From Triatoma infestans (lineage: Eukaryota > Arthropoda > Insecta > Hemiptera > Reduviidae), in contig JAAEAF010002812.1 in NCBI GenBank assembly GCA_011037195.1, positions 1 through 64,000 of the forward strand: a stretch of 64,000 bases of DNA, read 5' to 3'. Position 1 is the stretch's first letter; each line of letters opens with the position of its first letter. The notes beneath the pieces are model-generated. The model ran no database searches. It saw only the letters and a list, made by a program, of their open reading frames with translations, and was not told the DNA's origin. Made by a program: the position numbers and the translations under genes. Shown piece by piece: positions 53,413 through 63,704 of this stretch.

Positions 53413-53582
53413 ATTATTATTATTTTTGAGGGTTTATGCACTGCGACCATCCAGTAATCTATTGTACCACCTCAGGTATCATAGGTGAGCTTTCTCATCT
53501 ACCCTTCCAAGTTGAGCTCCCTAAGGAATCAGCCTTTACTATTAGATTTGTTATGTTATCACACTTTATTGACAAAAACGTC

Positions 53583-53695
53583 TTGATGATGGACGAACGC
53601 CCGAAACCGATCAATGACTACAAAAAGGAGCAGGCTATCACGGAAAATTTATCTCTGGTGCTTTCCAACTCTGCGGAACCAACCGCAACAATCCC
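53583..53695 (-). repeat. Fragment of the foldback repeat at 62078-62388
   Basis: The reverse complement carries GGTTGGTTCCGCAGAGTTGG, AAAGCACCAGAG, TTTTCCGTGATAGCCTGCTC and TCGGGCGTTCG, in the same order as 62085-62175. Confidence 0.75.
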
Positions 53696-53860
53696 TAAGG
53701 AATCTCAGAATGTTAGAGTGTTCTAGGGTGGGTATATCCTACTTCCCCATCTTTGAATGAAGGCGTCGCAGTCGGTGAGTAAATGTATTGGAGTTCCTCC
53801 AGCTTCCCCACAGAAATTGCATGAGCCATCCCATTATTACTGGTTGTTCACCCCTTTTCT
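53696..53860 (-). pseudogene. LINE zinc-knuckle scrap (1-4707 family)
   Basis: The minus strand reads SCNFCGEAGGTPIHLLTDC, DAFIQR, then after a shift GSRIYPP. Equivalent to TCRFCGEM..HLLTDCDAVIQRRF of the first LINE. Confidence 0.72.
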
Positions 53861-54960
53861 TCACATGTCCTCTGGCTCACTTCACGTACGTATATGTGTA
53901 TTTGTTCTCTGCGTCATCATTAAATTTCACCGCCTCCACGGGTGTATAGCGTTTACAACACAGGTCTTTCATCTCTGCCTCCAACCAGCTTCCGAGAGTC
54001 TTATTCGCATCAACGAACGCACGCTTCCGTACCGCTTCATTCACCAATTACCTTTCCCACAACTTCCTTTTATACACACCCATACACGAACATATTTACA
54101 CATTACACAGCCTCCTTTATCCCCTTTTTACGCTTCCTAGCGTCTTTCTCAGCTTCTCCGGCTCAACATACGCTTCTCATTCATCATAACCGCATCTTCA
54201 AGGTAAGCCAATTGAAACTTATTGCCTTGTTAATTTTCATAATGAGTGGTTTATTAAGCCATCTAACGCTCCGAGTTCACGCGCTACGCGTGTAACACCA
54301 ACCATTAAGATATAGTTCTTTGTTTCCAGCACTACGACCACACCCCCCAAATATCCATCCAATATAGGCTAGCTAGTGGGTGAATCCACTTAGTGAAATA
54401 TAGAGTATTTCAAAGATTTATTTGTTATTGTTTTTTTGGGGCACATTCCTGTGGATCATTAGCGCTGTACTTATAATCGATATTTTGAGAGCAATTTATT
54501 CGAACAGCCCAGATTTTGAATTGCTCAATTAAGTTGAGAAGAATAGAAGTTACCTAAAACTTTTATGTCGTTTATTACATGAAACGATTATATGATGATA
54601 AATCTACGCTTTCGATATCATTTGGTAAAAGATTTATTACTTTTAAACTTCTATTCTAGTTTATTTTATTTTATTTTTTTGGAAAACTGAGTTGTTTTCA
54701 GATGTAATGAATATTTAAGAAGACAAAAAACGTGTTTTTTTTTTAATTTAGCTATCTCTCGAAGGAGGTGCTTTAGTGCTTCACTGGAAAGATTTAAACA
54801 TTTCCCTTTATTTATTCAGAAAACTCCTTCATTTAAATATCTAAATAATTGTTAAATAAACTTATTCAAATAACTTAATATTTAACGTAGGCTATGGTTT
54901 ACAATTAAAACAAATTATTATTTTCTAAGTTTATGTTGGAATAAAAAGTAGAAGTTAAAG
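53861..54960. other. Unassigned; GC-richer segment with a minus-strand TATA motif
   Basis: 53880-54300 is C/T-rich on plus. On minus, TATAAAAGG at 54073-54065 is followed by a short ORF from 53976 (MKDLCCKRYTPVEAVKF, 32 codons). No domain, no splice evidence and no known repeat is seen. 54300-54960 is AT-rich. Confidence 0.3.
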
Positions 54961-55362
54961 AAAAATCTGGCGTGAAACCATCACAAATTGTCTTCCTCTA
55001 ATTAATACAATAAAAAAAAAACTTTACGTTTAGAATGGGCTGGACATAAAAAAATAGATGGTAGACATGTGATGATATCCCAAATTTTCACGAACCAGTT
55101 CTCTAAAGGCAGATGATATTTAAGAACCTATTCTATTTATTTTTCTTCTCTCTGAGAATTTGGAAGCAAATCACTATTTTTTCGGTTTCGTGACACATAT
55201 TTAGTGTCTAAAAATATTTTGCGACTTCTCAGAAATTTTGCATGCTCCCCCCCCCCACACACACATACAGAAAAGTGCAGCACTGGAATATACATTATAA
55301 TCTCCGACTTATGGGATCAAAAAGAATTAAACCATTTATATTATTAAAAAAAAAAAACTTAT
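54961..55362. other. Family H right end (minus, 54965-55012) and unassigned sequence
   Basis: AATCTGGCGTGAAACCATCA followed by TTGTCTTCCTCTAATTA is a decayed right end. A C8 run lies at about 55247. Confidence 0.4.
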
Positions 55363-55640
55363 TTATTTGGCAAGATATTTCCATATTGACATTCTATTCC
55401 TGTCATATCTCTCTTCAGGTGGATGATGCATTTTGACTATAGCGTCATCAGCTCTGTTGTGATTTCTTAGCCACATTTGAACTAAGTCGCTACAATCCCA
55501 ACGATCCAATAGAAGTCCTATCAAATTTACTACTAGAACATTTGCCATATTTTTCACTTTGAGGCGATTTTTTTTTTGTCCGAATAAATGTTGTTCATTA
55601 CAGAAAATACTCGTTCAGCCTGTGTGCGAAACACACAGCA
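55363..55640 (-). pseudogene. hAT transposase C-terminal dimerisation-region fragment
   Basis: The minus strand reads CVFRTQAERVFSVMNNIYSD, then a frameshift in an A10 run (55568-55577), then NRLKVKNMANVLVVNLIG and CSDLVQMWLRNHN. AERVFSxMNNxxxxxRNRL resembles the conserved C-terminal hAT dimerisation motif. It may derive from the same family as the N-terminal piece at 26931. No terminal inverted repeats or 8-bp duplication were found. Confidence 0.72.
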
Positions 55641-56194
55641 ATGATTCTTAATCATAATTTATAATTATTAATAATTACTCAAATTATTATTCACTCAAAT
55701 TTCATTGGGCAAATCACAAGCTCAAAGGGTAATGCGCATACATTCAAATTTTATGCCTTCTATCATATTGTCGAGTTATAGTAGGAAAAGCATTAGCAAC
55801 AAACTAATGCAAACAGTAATTTTGTTTAATTCAACGTTTTTGGGGGGGTTGGGGGGTTGGGAGAACAATAAATAAAATTTATTTTCGGATAATTTGCGAA
55901 CCGGATATTTTTTTATTTTATTTTAAGAACGTTCGCGCGAACCAGTTGGATATAAACTGGTGGTAGGGTTTTTATATATAAATATACCCGAGTGGTCATT
56001 GTGGATATTTTGAAGTTCAAACTAGGTATTCCATTTAGGTACTAGCATCGCCAAAATTGCGGAAAATCGGTTAACCAGAAAAGGCGACTAAGTATAGTTC
56101 TTTGAGTTTTTTGGAATATTCTCAAAAACGACTGTACAGATGAAATCTTATAAAATTTATTTAAAAGACTGTTAAAAAAAAAAAAAAAAATGAA
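55641..56194. other. Unassigned, with a family H scrap (55995-56130)
   Basis: TTGAAGTTCAAACTAGGTAT, TTAACCAGAAAAGGCGACTA and TCTCAAAAACGACTGTACAG are family H. A G-rich patch GGGGGGGTTGGGGGGTTGGG lies at 55842-55861. Confidence 0.5.
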
Positions 56195-56930
56195 TTTAAG
56201 AATGTCAGACTTGAGGCACTTTCTTCAAACCAAATAGTCTCAAGACTGGTGTGAGGCTGCCTATCTGCCCTAACCGAGGTGGGTGCTCGAAATAAGTTGA
56301 CACTCGGCTGGGTGTCGGGACATGCGAGGGCTCCTTGGCAATGAAAGGGCGGACGCTCTGGCGAGGGAGGACTCGAAAGATACCTTTATAGGCCCCGAGT
56401 CCTTCTGCGGTAAGCCCAGGAGCTTGATTCAAGCTTCTATCAAGGTTTGGTTAGAAGACCAGCGTCTGCATTGGTGGGAAAAAAGACGAAGGCAGAGGCA
56501 GGCTAAATTCTTTGTTAAAAGACATTCACTTAATTTTGCCAGGGTCCTACTCAGCCATAGCCGAAGGAATATAAGGCTAATAGTGGGGCTACTAACAGGA
56601 CATTATAGGCTGAATAGGCACATGCACCAATTACTACTTGCAGACAACGCGCTGTGCCGATTCTGCAAGGCTGAAGAGGAAAACCCGGTACACATCCTTT
56701 GTGAGTGTGCCGCCTGATGAGACAAGGTTTCTTCAACTAGAGACAAGCAATCCGGAAGCCACGAGCTTCATGGCGGAGCCACTTTCAGCTTAGTTAGGCC
56801 TGATAAAGAGGGCGAAGCTGAAGGATGTGCTATAACCTTAGTGGATCCATAATAGCCCTCTTAATGCAGGTCGCAGTGGAATGTGGCTCTGCCCTCCAGA
56901 TCTGCCAGTCTAATCTAGGGATGTGTCATT
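56195..56930 (+). pseudogene. LINE RNase H C-terminal part and zinc knuckle
   Basis: 56295-56330 reads LTLGWVSGHARA in one frame, then 56322-56717 is open: RGLLGNERADALAREDSK, FIGPESFCGKPRSLIQASIK, QRQAKFFVKRHSLNFARVLL, NIRLIVGLLTGHYRLNRHMH and LCRFCKAEEENPVHILCEC. It keeps the NERADALA Asp. The 3' UTR (TGCAGGTCGCAGTGGAATGT) runs to about 56930. It is the best-preserved copy of the family also seen at 6155 and 8690. Confidence 0.85.
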
Positions 56931-58140
56931 GCTTTGAAATTTTAACTGCTCTAGATTTGTTGCTTTTTGACAGAGCCCCGCTCTATACAAGTCGGCACAA
57001 GTATACAAGCCCCTACTACCTTTCTTTATGGCCAGCCAAACTAAACATTGTAAACGCTGCAATTTTAAAGGCAGTTTGTTAATTAAATTGTATTAATTGG
57101 AGTAAGAGAAATTTACGTGAGTGTTTCACACCAGATTTTTTTTGCTCATAATATTTCTACAGTGAGAGAAAATAAAAATCTCAAGGTAAACTTCTTCTAT
57201 GTGTTATGAATTATAAAACTTAGTGAAAACACTCAAAATACAATGTAACAATTTTAGTTTAGCTAAGAAATATGTTCCCACTTACTTCTGAACACCCGAC
57301 ATTAACAAGGGTAACAGCAAAAAATATTCAACCGACTTTCTCTCGATGCAATATTTTAGTATCAGTTGTGATAAATGTTCTTCAGAAAGTCTAATTATAA
57401 CTAGACGTTTATTAATATTATTATTAATGATAGGTGTCCGAAGGCGCGGCACCTAAGCCAATATGCCTCTTCCCCCCCCCCTCACTGTACAAGGAAAGAA
57501 AGAACTTCTCCTAAGAATACTGTCGTAGCAATCTACCGGTCTGTCTACAATCTAGATGGTTATTTGTCCCGAACTAAATATACATTTCATTTGATGGTTA
57601 AATATATAGAAAAGCTACAGCATTTATCATCAACATTATACCTTATCAGGCATTTCTTATCAGCAATGTATAGTATTTTTTTAATAATAATAATCATCAT
57701 CACCATGGTCTAATAAAGCTCCCGGACCACAGTGTCCAGACCTGGATCAGTGTTTTCCTTCATTTACTACTCCTTTTTACTAAACCCTCTCCGATCCCTT
57801 CTCCGCAGGCGATTAAGTCATCTTCATTTTACCTTTCCCATAGTATGAAGATGGCGGTTAACGATGTCTTTAGACAGTGCCAGTACAGAAGCAAGTGTAC
57901 GAATGATTGTGGTCGAATTTCACTCGACAGCTTCCTCGTAATAAAGCCTCATCAACGTTACATGATGACCGCCTGTCATTCTTTGTAAGGTCATTCAAAA
58001 TTTTTTTAAAACAACACAGGGCAGAATGCTGATTTCAAGCACATATTCCCCTTCGATTTCACATAAAGTAGTTGTAAAGATTTCACAGTTTCGAACTGAA
58101 TATTTGAAAGGGACATCCTTTACATAGTATGCATTAATGA
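56931..58140. other. Family H right end (57080-57145) in unassigned sequence
   Basis: GGAGTAAGAGAAATTTACGT, GAGTGTTTCACACCAGATTT and a T8 run. 57420-57990 is more GC-rich (CTCCCGGACCACAGTGTCCA, AAGATGGCGGTTAACG) but unrecognised. Confidence 0.45.
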
Positions 58141-58470
58141 CATATCGGAATTATGCAAAAATTCCGAGTTTGAAGAAAATCGTTTCATTGGGAGTGAACT
58201 TTTACTGAACAGTTTTTTTGAGACATTCTCACTTTTTAGGGTGGGGATATTATGTTTTCCTTAGAAGTGCCATTTCAAAATTAATTACCTTCATATCTAT
58301 AATCATCTAATTTCTAATTAGAATCAGATGTACTGCCAAAATTCTGAATTTGAATAAAATCAATTGACCGGATGTACGAATTTACTGAACAACTTTTTTT
58401 TTTAAAATTTCTGCGATTTTATCCATAAAGACGAACAAAAGGTTCCATTAAACTAATGTATATCATATAG
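58141..58470 (+). repeat. Family H modules, no ends
   Basis: AAATTCCGAGTTTGAAGAAA, TTTACTGAACAGTTTTTTTG, AGAAGTGCCATTTCAA and TGAATAAAATCAATTGACCG, in family order. Confidence 0.7.
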
Positions 58471-58703
58471 GCTATATTAATAATAATAATTAACTACATT
58501 AGTAATTGAACTATATTATATATATTATGTAGCAGAATTTATATTATATTGATTACAGTTCACAGTATATTTGTTTTTACATTTTTTTGAGGTTATTCGT
58601 AATGAGATTATTTGTTTTTACTTAGGTCGAGACTTTTATTGTTATTTTGGTGAGGCAATTTTAAATAAATATAAAAAGTAATAAATATATATATATATAT
58701 ATA

Positions 58704-59576
58704 CAAGGGTCATTCAATAAGTAACGAGACAAATCGCTGTAGCTCAGAAGTGGTTAGTTTAATCAATACAGTAGTTTCAGTGCGTCACGTTGGCATTCTT
58801 GTACTTAGTTTCTCATCAGCTGTTCGAGAGTATTTGGTAAGCATAACCTCAAATGTATACAGTTAACAATGCCGAATCCGCTCGAGCATTGCACCTCAGA
58901 AGAACAATGCTCAGTGATTAGATATTTAGTTGCAGAGGGTATCAAAGGTATTGAAATCCACGAAAGAATGTTGAAAGTGTGCGGGAATAATTGTTTGAAC
59001 TGTTCGAATGTTTACAAATGGGTAGAACAGTTTAAAAGTGGCCGTGTAATTGTCTGTGACGAGCAACGAAGTGGACAACCGATGGAAGTTGCAACTTCCT
59101 CCCTCGAATCTCGCATTAACGCGTTAATTGAGAACAACAGACGTATTACTATCAACAGCCAGTATTATAGTGATATGCTCACACATAAAGTAAGGCCTTC
59201 CACTCCAACGAAACGTCGTGGACTCTTGACTAAAGGCGTGATTTTGCATCATGACACGGCACAGTTAACTCAAGAAACACTTCAAAAAGTGGGATGGGAG
59301 ATCCTTCCACGTTCTCCTTACAGCCCCGATCTCGCCCCACGGACTTCCAGACTTCCACTTTTGTCTAGTCCCCTTAAAGAGGCTCTACGTGGGAAACATT
59401 TTCAATCAAATGAAGAAGTTGAAAATCAGGTGCAGAAGTGGCCTCGAGATCAACCCTAAGAATTTTATGCGAGAAGCATACACAAATTAGAAGAACGATG
59501 GGACAAGTGTATAAACATTGCTGGGGACAATGTTGATTAAACAACATTTGTCTCGTTACTTATTGAATGACCCTCG
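58704..59576 (+). mobile_element. Mariner element with intact inverted repeats, internally deleted
   Basis: 873 bp. The ends CAAGGGTCATTCAATAAGTA (58704) and CGAGGGTCATTCAATAAGTA (reverse complement from 59576) form terminal inverted repeats of about 30 bp with one difference, continuing ACGAGACAAAT. TA flanks both sides (58702-58703, 59577-59578), the mariner target duplication. A typical mariner is ~1.3 kb, so about 0.4 kb is missing from the coding region. Terminal integrity means it could still be moved in trans. Confidence 0.93.
58869..59540 (+). pseudogene. Mariner transposase, internal deletion and frameshifts
   Basis: The N-terminal HTH region is present: RYLVAEGIKGIEIHERML, VYKWVEQFKSGRVIVCDEQR, SGQPMEVAT, ENNRRITIN. 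The frame then jumps to SQYYSDMLTHKVRP and KRRGLLTKGVILHHDTAQ, skipping the segment with the first catalytic Asp. The second Asp (HHD) is present. SPYSPDLAP is followed by out-of-frame text so the third Asp is absent from the reading frame, then frame returns at PLKEALRGKHFQSNEEV. A last shift near 59456 hides the usual C-terminus. 196 open codons against ~345 in the family. Confidence 0.88.
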
Positions 59577-59579
59577 TAT

Positions 59580-60398
59580 ATATATACGGCACAAAATGAA
59601 CGAATATATTTTTTTCTGAAACTTTCTCGGAAATAGCTATAACGCCTTGGTTTATGCTTGGAATGCTGCCTGTACATCATCTATAAACCTTTAAACTGTT
59701 TATTTGAAGCATTTTTTGGAAAAAAAAATATGGTTTTAAGGAGTTCTGTTGGATTTGTAGCGTTATATTTCAAATGTTATTTGAGATATTTCAATGCTGG
59801 TTTCTGGACTATAATGTAACTGCATTCGAATGACTACTTGCCAAGGGTTTTTACTAACATGTAACCCCATTCTATCATTTATATTAAAGCTCTGTATAAA
59901 AAAACACGATAAAGAAACACGGGCACAACTTCTCCTCTTCTCCTACTTCTCTTGATACCATTGTACATTAAATAAAAAAATGTCTTTAAATTTAAATTTC
60001 ACATATTTGTCATAACATAAATATAGAGGTGGTGGGGGGATAGTACCTATCTACTATTATGGCCCAGTAGAGCGCTCTAAAAACATTGATCAACTAAGAG
60101 AATATTTCAAATAGAAGTAATACGTTTTTAATCTATGACATTAGCATACCAAGTTTAAAGGAAATCGTTATAGTCGTTTTCGAGAAAATCCCAAATAACT
60201 CAAAAACCTATTGTGTAAAGTCACATATCACAGTTTTCTTTAAATTTGGAATTCTATAAATGCATCTAATGTGTATTAAAGGTAGTGAAACCATACATTA
60301 TACTAAAGTGGTATTTCAGAAGAAAGTATAACGCTACTGTTCCCCCAGAACACCCCCAAAAAAATCAATTTCCCCGGGAAAAATGTTTGAAATAAAAG
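59580..60398. repeat. Family H pieces, plus (59620-59800) then minus (60100-60398)
   Basis: TTCTCGGAAATAGCTATAAC and AAGGAGTTCTGTTGGATTTG on plus. TTAAAGGAAATCGTTATAGT, CGTTTTCGAGAAAATCCCAA and TCAATTTCCCCGGGAAAAA on minus. 60060-60105 shares GGCCCAGTAGAGCGCTCTAA, AAACA with 35908-35935. Confidence 0.65.
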
Positions 60399-60716
60399 TG
60401 ATAGGTATGTATGTGTGTAGATAATATACAGTGATAGGTATGTATGTGTGTAGATAGTATACAGTGACAGGTATGAATGTGTGTAGATAGTATACAGTGA
60501 TAAGTATTTATGTGTGTAGATAGTATACAGTGATAGGTATTTATGTGTGTAGATAGTATACAGTGATAGGTATTTATGTGTGTAGATAGTATACAGTGAT
60601 AGGTATTTATGTAGGCAGATAGTATACAGTGATAGGTATTTATGTGTGTAGATAGTATACAGTGATAGGTATTTATGGTGTAGATACTATACAGGGAGAG
60701 GTATTTATATGTGTAG
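60399..60716 (+). repeat. Minisatellite, 33-bp unit grown from family H
   Basis: Nine to ten copies of TGATAGGTATTTATGTGTGT plus AGATAGTATACAG. The unit equals the stretch of family H between the ACTTTTATTT line and the GTATAC line read in reverse, so it expanded in place inside the minus copy that ends at 60398. Confidence 0.93.
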
Positions 60717-61505
60717 TAGGACTACGCTGTTTAAAGACAATTTGGAGCTGTATGAGAAAAGTACCAACAAAAAAAAAAAATATTCAGTAACACGCTCTTC
60801 CGGTTGATGGATGTGACAGAAACTGTTATTTTGTGATTGCGGTGCATAGTACCTAAACAGCTACCACTTTGAGTATTCTTTCATTTTTTTTTTTCGTTTG
60901 AGATGTATGTTCCCACACAGAGACAATTCACTAAAAAAAAAAAAAAAACATCGCACTATAGGGACTCAAAACAGACTATTTTTGGTGAAAAAACTAAATT
61001 TATTAAATCCCTTCTCCAAAACGGCTCCAACTTCATATATACTAACCACACATATGAAGCCCTATACTTTTATTTGATACATTTTCCTAGAAAAATTGAT
61101 TTGTTGGGGTTTCTCTGGGTAATCTGTAACGTTAAGCTTCCCTCTAAAGTACTACTTCAGTTCAATGTAGATAATATTGGTATACATTAAAAGCACTGAT
61201 AGAATTTCAAATTTCAAAAATTGCGACTTTACAGAAAAGATTTTTGAGTTTTTGAAAATGTCTAAAACAATATTTTCTTTAAACCAAGCATGCTGCAGCT
61301 GTAAACCCTATTACTTTTATATGAAACATTAAAAAAAAAAATGAGTTTAGATCGTTGTGCGCAATTCGTGTCGTTAAATTTCAAATGTTTGATGCAGTTT
61401 GTTCAAAGTTATTGGCCCACTCTATTGCACTAGAGTATAATCATTTCATTACCTGCCAAGGTTTGGTACGTACGTGTAGGTAAGTACTTGGCCCCTCGCC
61501 ACGAC
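60717..61505. repeat. Family H fragment (60880-61380) with short unassigned flanks
   Basis: GTACCTAAACAGCTACCACT, AAACGGCTCCAACTTCATAT, CCTAGAAAAATTGATTTGTT, CCCTCTAAAGTACTACTTCA and TTGCGACTTTACAGAAAAGA. The 95-codon ORF at 60903 is a chance frame through it. Confidence 0.65.
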
Positions 61506-61917
61506 GTTATTGTTAGAAACAATATTTGAGTTTAAAGAAAAATTCGCCATCTTATAACAGAAAGAAAGAACTTCCCATTTCAGAGGCGGATAAAAGAAAT
61601 CAAGCCATATGAGATACATAAATTTTATTTTTATTCCATAATGCCATTTTACATCAGTTGTTTTAAAAATCACATCACTCAAATGGCGACGGAGCTTCTC
61701 CCAGAAGTTTACCATAATTTTAATTGATCCGTACTGTACGGAGGTGGTTAGTATAGGAGTGTACACTAATGTAAAATGGCATTATGTATACAGCACATGA
61801 ATACAAAACAATATTTGTGTATCTCATGCATGGTTTGGTTTTCTATTCGTCTCCGAAATCGAGGAGTTCTTTCTGCCGCTCCCCGTTATATAATTGTTAG
61901 TAACAATAGTAAGGAGA
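61506..61917. mobile_element. Foldback/MITE-like element 1
   Basis: Inverted arms of ~150 bp: 61506-61664 and 61767-61917. Matched blocks include CATAATGCCATTTTACATCA (61634-61655) against ATGTAAAATGGCATTATG (61771-61788), TGAGATACATAAATTT against its inverse at ~61820, and AGAAAGAAAGAACTTCCCAT against 61862-61885. Identity is moderate, so it is old. The ~100-bp centre is unique. No ORF. Confidence 0.6.
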
Positions 61918-61928
61918 AAGTCGATATT

Positions 61929-62950
61929 TACTTTCTCTTCTAGTAAGAGGAAGTATTGTAATTGTTTCAAATTTTCGATACTGAATTTTCACCAGAAATA
62001 TCATTTTGAGGTCCCCTGAGTCCAAGAAAGTAGTTTTTTGAAAATGTGTGAGTATATATATATATATGTGTATATATGTTGTGGTGGTTGGTTCCGCAGA
62101 GCTGGAAAGCATCAGGACTTTTCCGTGATGCCCTGCTTCATTTTGTGGTCATCGACCGGTTTTCGGGCGTTCGCCCCATTCGTTCAGATGCTTCTCGACA
62201 GTGTGCCACCAGACTCGTACAGAGACTTAGTTTCACACGAACAGGGAGTTAGTGGTGAAACTAAGTCTCTGTACGAGTCTGTGTTGGCACACTGTCTGAA
62301 GAACGCAATCCTGAAGTATGGGCGAACGCCCGAACCGGGGGGGGGGGGTCGATATACCACAAAATGAAGCAGGCTACCACGGAAAATGTCTCTGATATAT
62401 GTATATATGTGAACAGCATAGCTCAAAAACCAAGAATCGTAGAAAGTTCAAACTTGATATTCCGTTTATGTATCACTATGGGATCTGACAGTACGTTACC
62501 TGTCAAAATTCCTCAACCGGAAGTACCACTTTACTAAACAAATTTTTCACTTTTTTGCAATTTTCTCAAAAACTGCTCCCACGATTTTCTTTAAACTTGG
62601 TATATCAACTAAACATACAAGTTTTATCTGTAACATTTCTCCAGGAAAATTCATTTGAGGGGGCTTTTGGGGGAGGGGTTGGGTTATGATTTCCTCTAAA
62701 ATGCTATTTCAATTTATTATATAGTTGTAACACCTAAATAATATTAATTAGAATTAAATAAGTTGTTGAAATTCCGAGTTTGAAGAAAATCAGATGATCG
62801 AAAGTATGTTTTTACTGAATAGTTTTTCCCGTTTTCGCGATTTTCTCCATTTAAACACGGGAGAATTTCATTAAATTTAGTATACTTATTTTTATACTAA
62901 TTTAGTATAAAATTTGTCAATTACAATTTTGAAAACTGGAGTAAGACACC
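61929..62950 (+). repeat. Family H copy interrupted by a foldback
   Basis: Left end TTTACTTTCTCTTCTAGTAA, GAGGAAGTATTG, ACTGAATTTTCACCAGAAAT. Right end GAAAACTGGAGTAAGA at 62931-62946, where it breaks before the hairpin. The foldback sits in the GT/TA microsatellite position (62055-62400). Confidence 0.8.
62078..62388. mobile_element. Foldback element 2 (118/132-bp arms)
   Basis: Arms 62119-62236 and 62255-62386 around an 18-nt loop. The inner 40 bp (ACTCGTACAGAGACTTAGTT, TCAC) pair exactly. The G12 run at 62337-62348 in the right arm replaces CCGGTTTTCGG-like text of the left. The outer 40 bp plus left arm recur at 53583-53695, so this is a dispersed family and not a local inversion. Confidence 0.85.
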
Positions 62951-63616
62951 TACTCATAGCATCTTTAAACATGTATTTCTAGTAAAAAACGCAATTTGTA
63001 TTAGAAATAAACAGATTGAGAGATCAAACGTCAGTGAAATATTTCATTTGTCATCGCAAATTATGAAAGGCACAACAAATATTTACAATCTACATAAAAT
63101 ATAAAATAATTTAAGGCTGATAAAATTACTTTTATTTAAATAATTGGTATATGAAAATGTAATGTTGGGAGAGAAGTAGAGATAAAACGAAGCTACATCC
63201 TACATTAATCATGGCTAGGCAACCGATAGATGTAATAATGTCCGTATCCTTAGTAGGCACGAGTGACAGGCAGTTAGAACGGTAGTGTCCACTATTCTGG
63301 TCAAATGGATCGGAGTGTGCAGTCGTGTGAAGCTGCTGTTAGTTTCCAACTACAATCCATTGTGAATTAGTTAGTGGAGGAACTAGCTGAAGAGTGCAAT
63401 ACGACCAGGTGTGACAGAGTGGTAGCTAGTAACAATAATGATCTTATCTCGATGATGTTGTATGGACCAACCATCCGACATTAATCAAATTCCACCATCA
63501 AACTTTAACCTTCACAAATCAAACAATCAATTAACATATTTTTCCATACTTCCTGAATTGCTTTTTAACCACTTTAAACTAGCTATGGAGAAAGGGAAAA
63601 ATTTTGATATTTATAT
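62951..63616. other. Unassigned
   Basis: 63170-63450 is relatively GC-rich (ATGGATCGGAGTGTGCAGTC, GGAACTAGCTGAAGAGTGCA), without a domain or clear splice sites. Confidence 0.35.
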
Positions 63617-63704
63617 TACTTTCTCTTACTGCTACCAGGAGAAGGTGTTGCGATCGTGTCAAATTTTCGAATTTGAGTCCCCTGAGTCCGATAAAGTGGT
63701 TTTA
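63617..63704 (+). repeat. Family H left end leading into a tandem array
   Basis: TTACTTTCTCTTACTGCTAC, GTTGCGATCGTGTCAAATTT, CCCCTGAGTCCGATAAAGTG. The point where a microsatellite normally follows is replaced by the 148-bp tandem repeat. Confidence 0.8.

Noticed and set aside
53436..53726. 96-codon ORF on the plus strand
   Set aside because: Its second half is the antisense of the foldback repeat 62078-62388 and its end runs into a LINE scrap.
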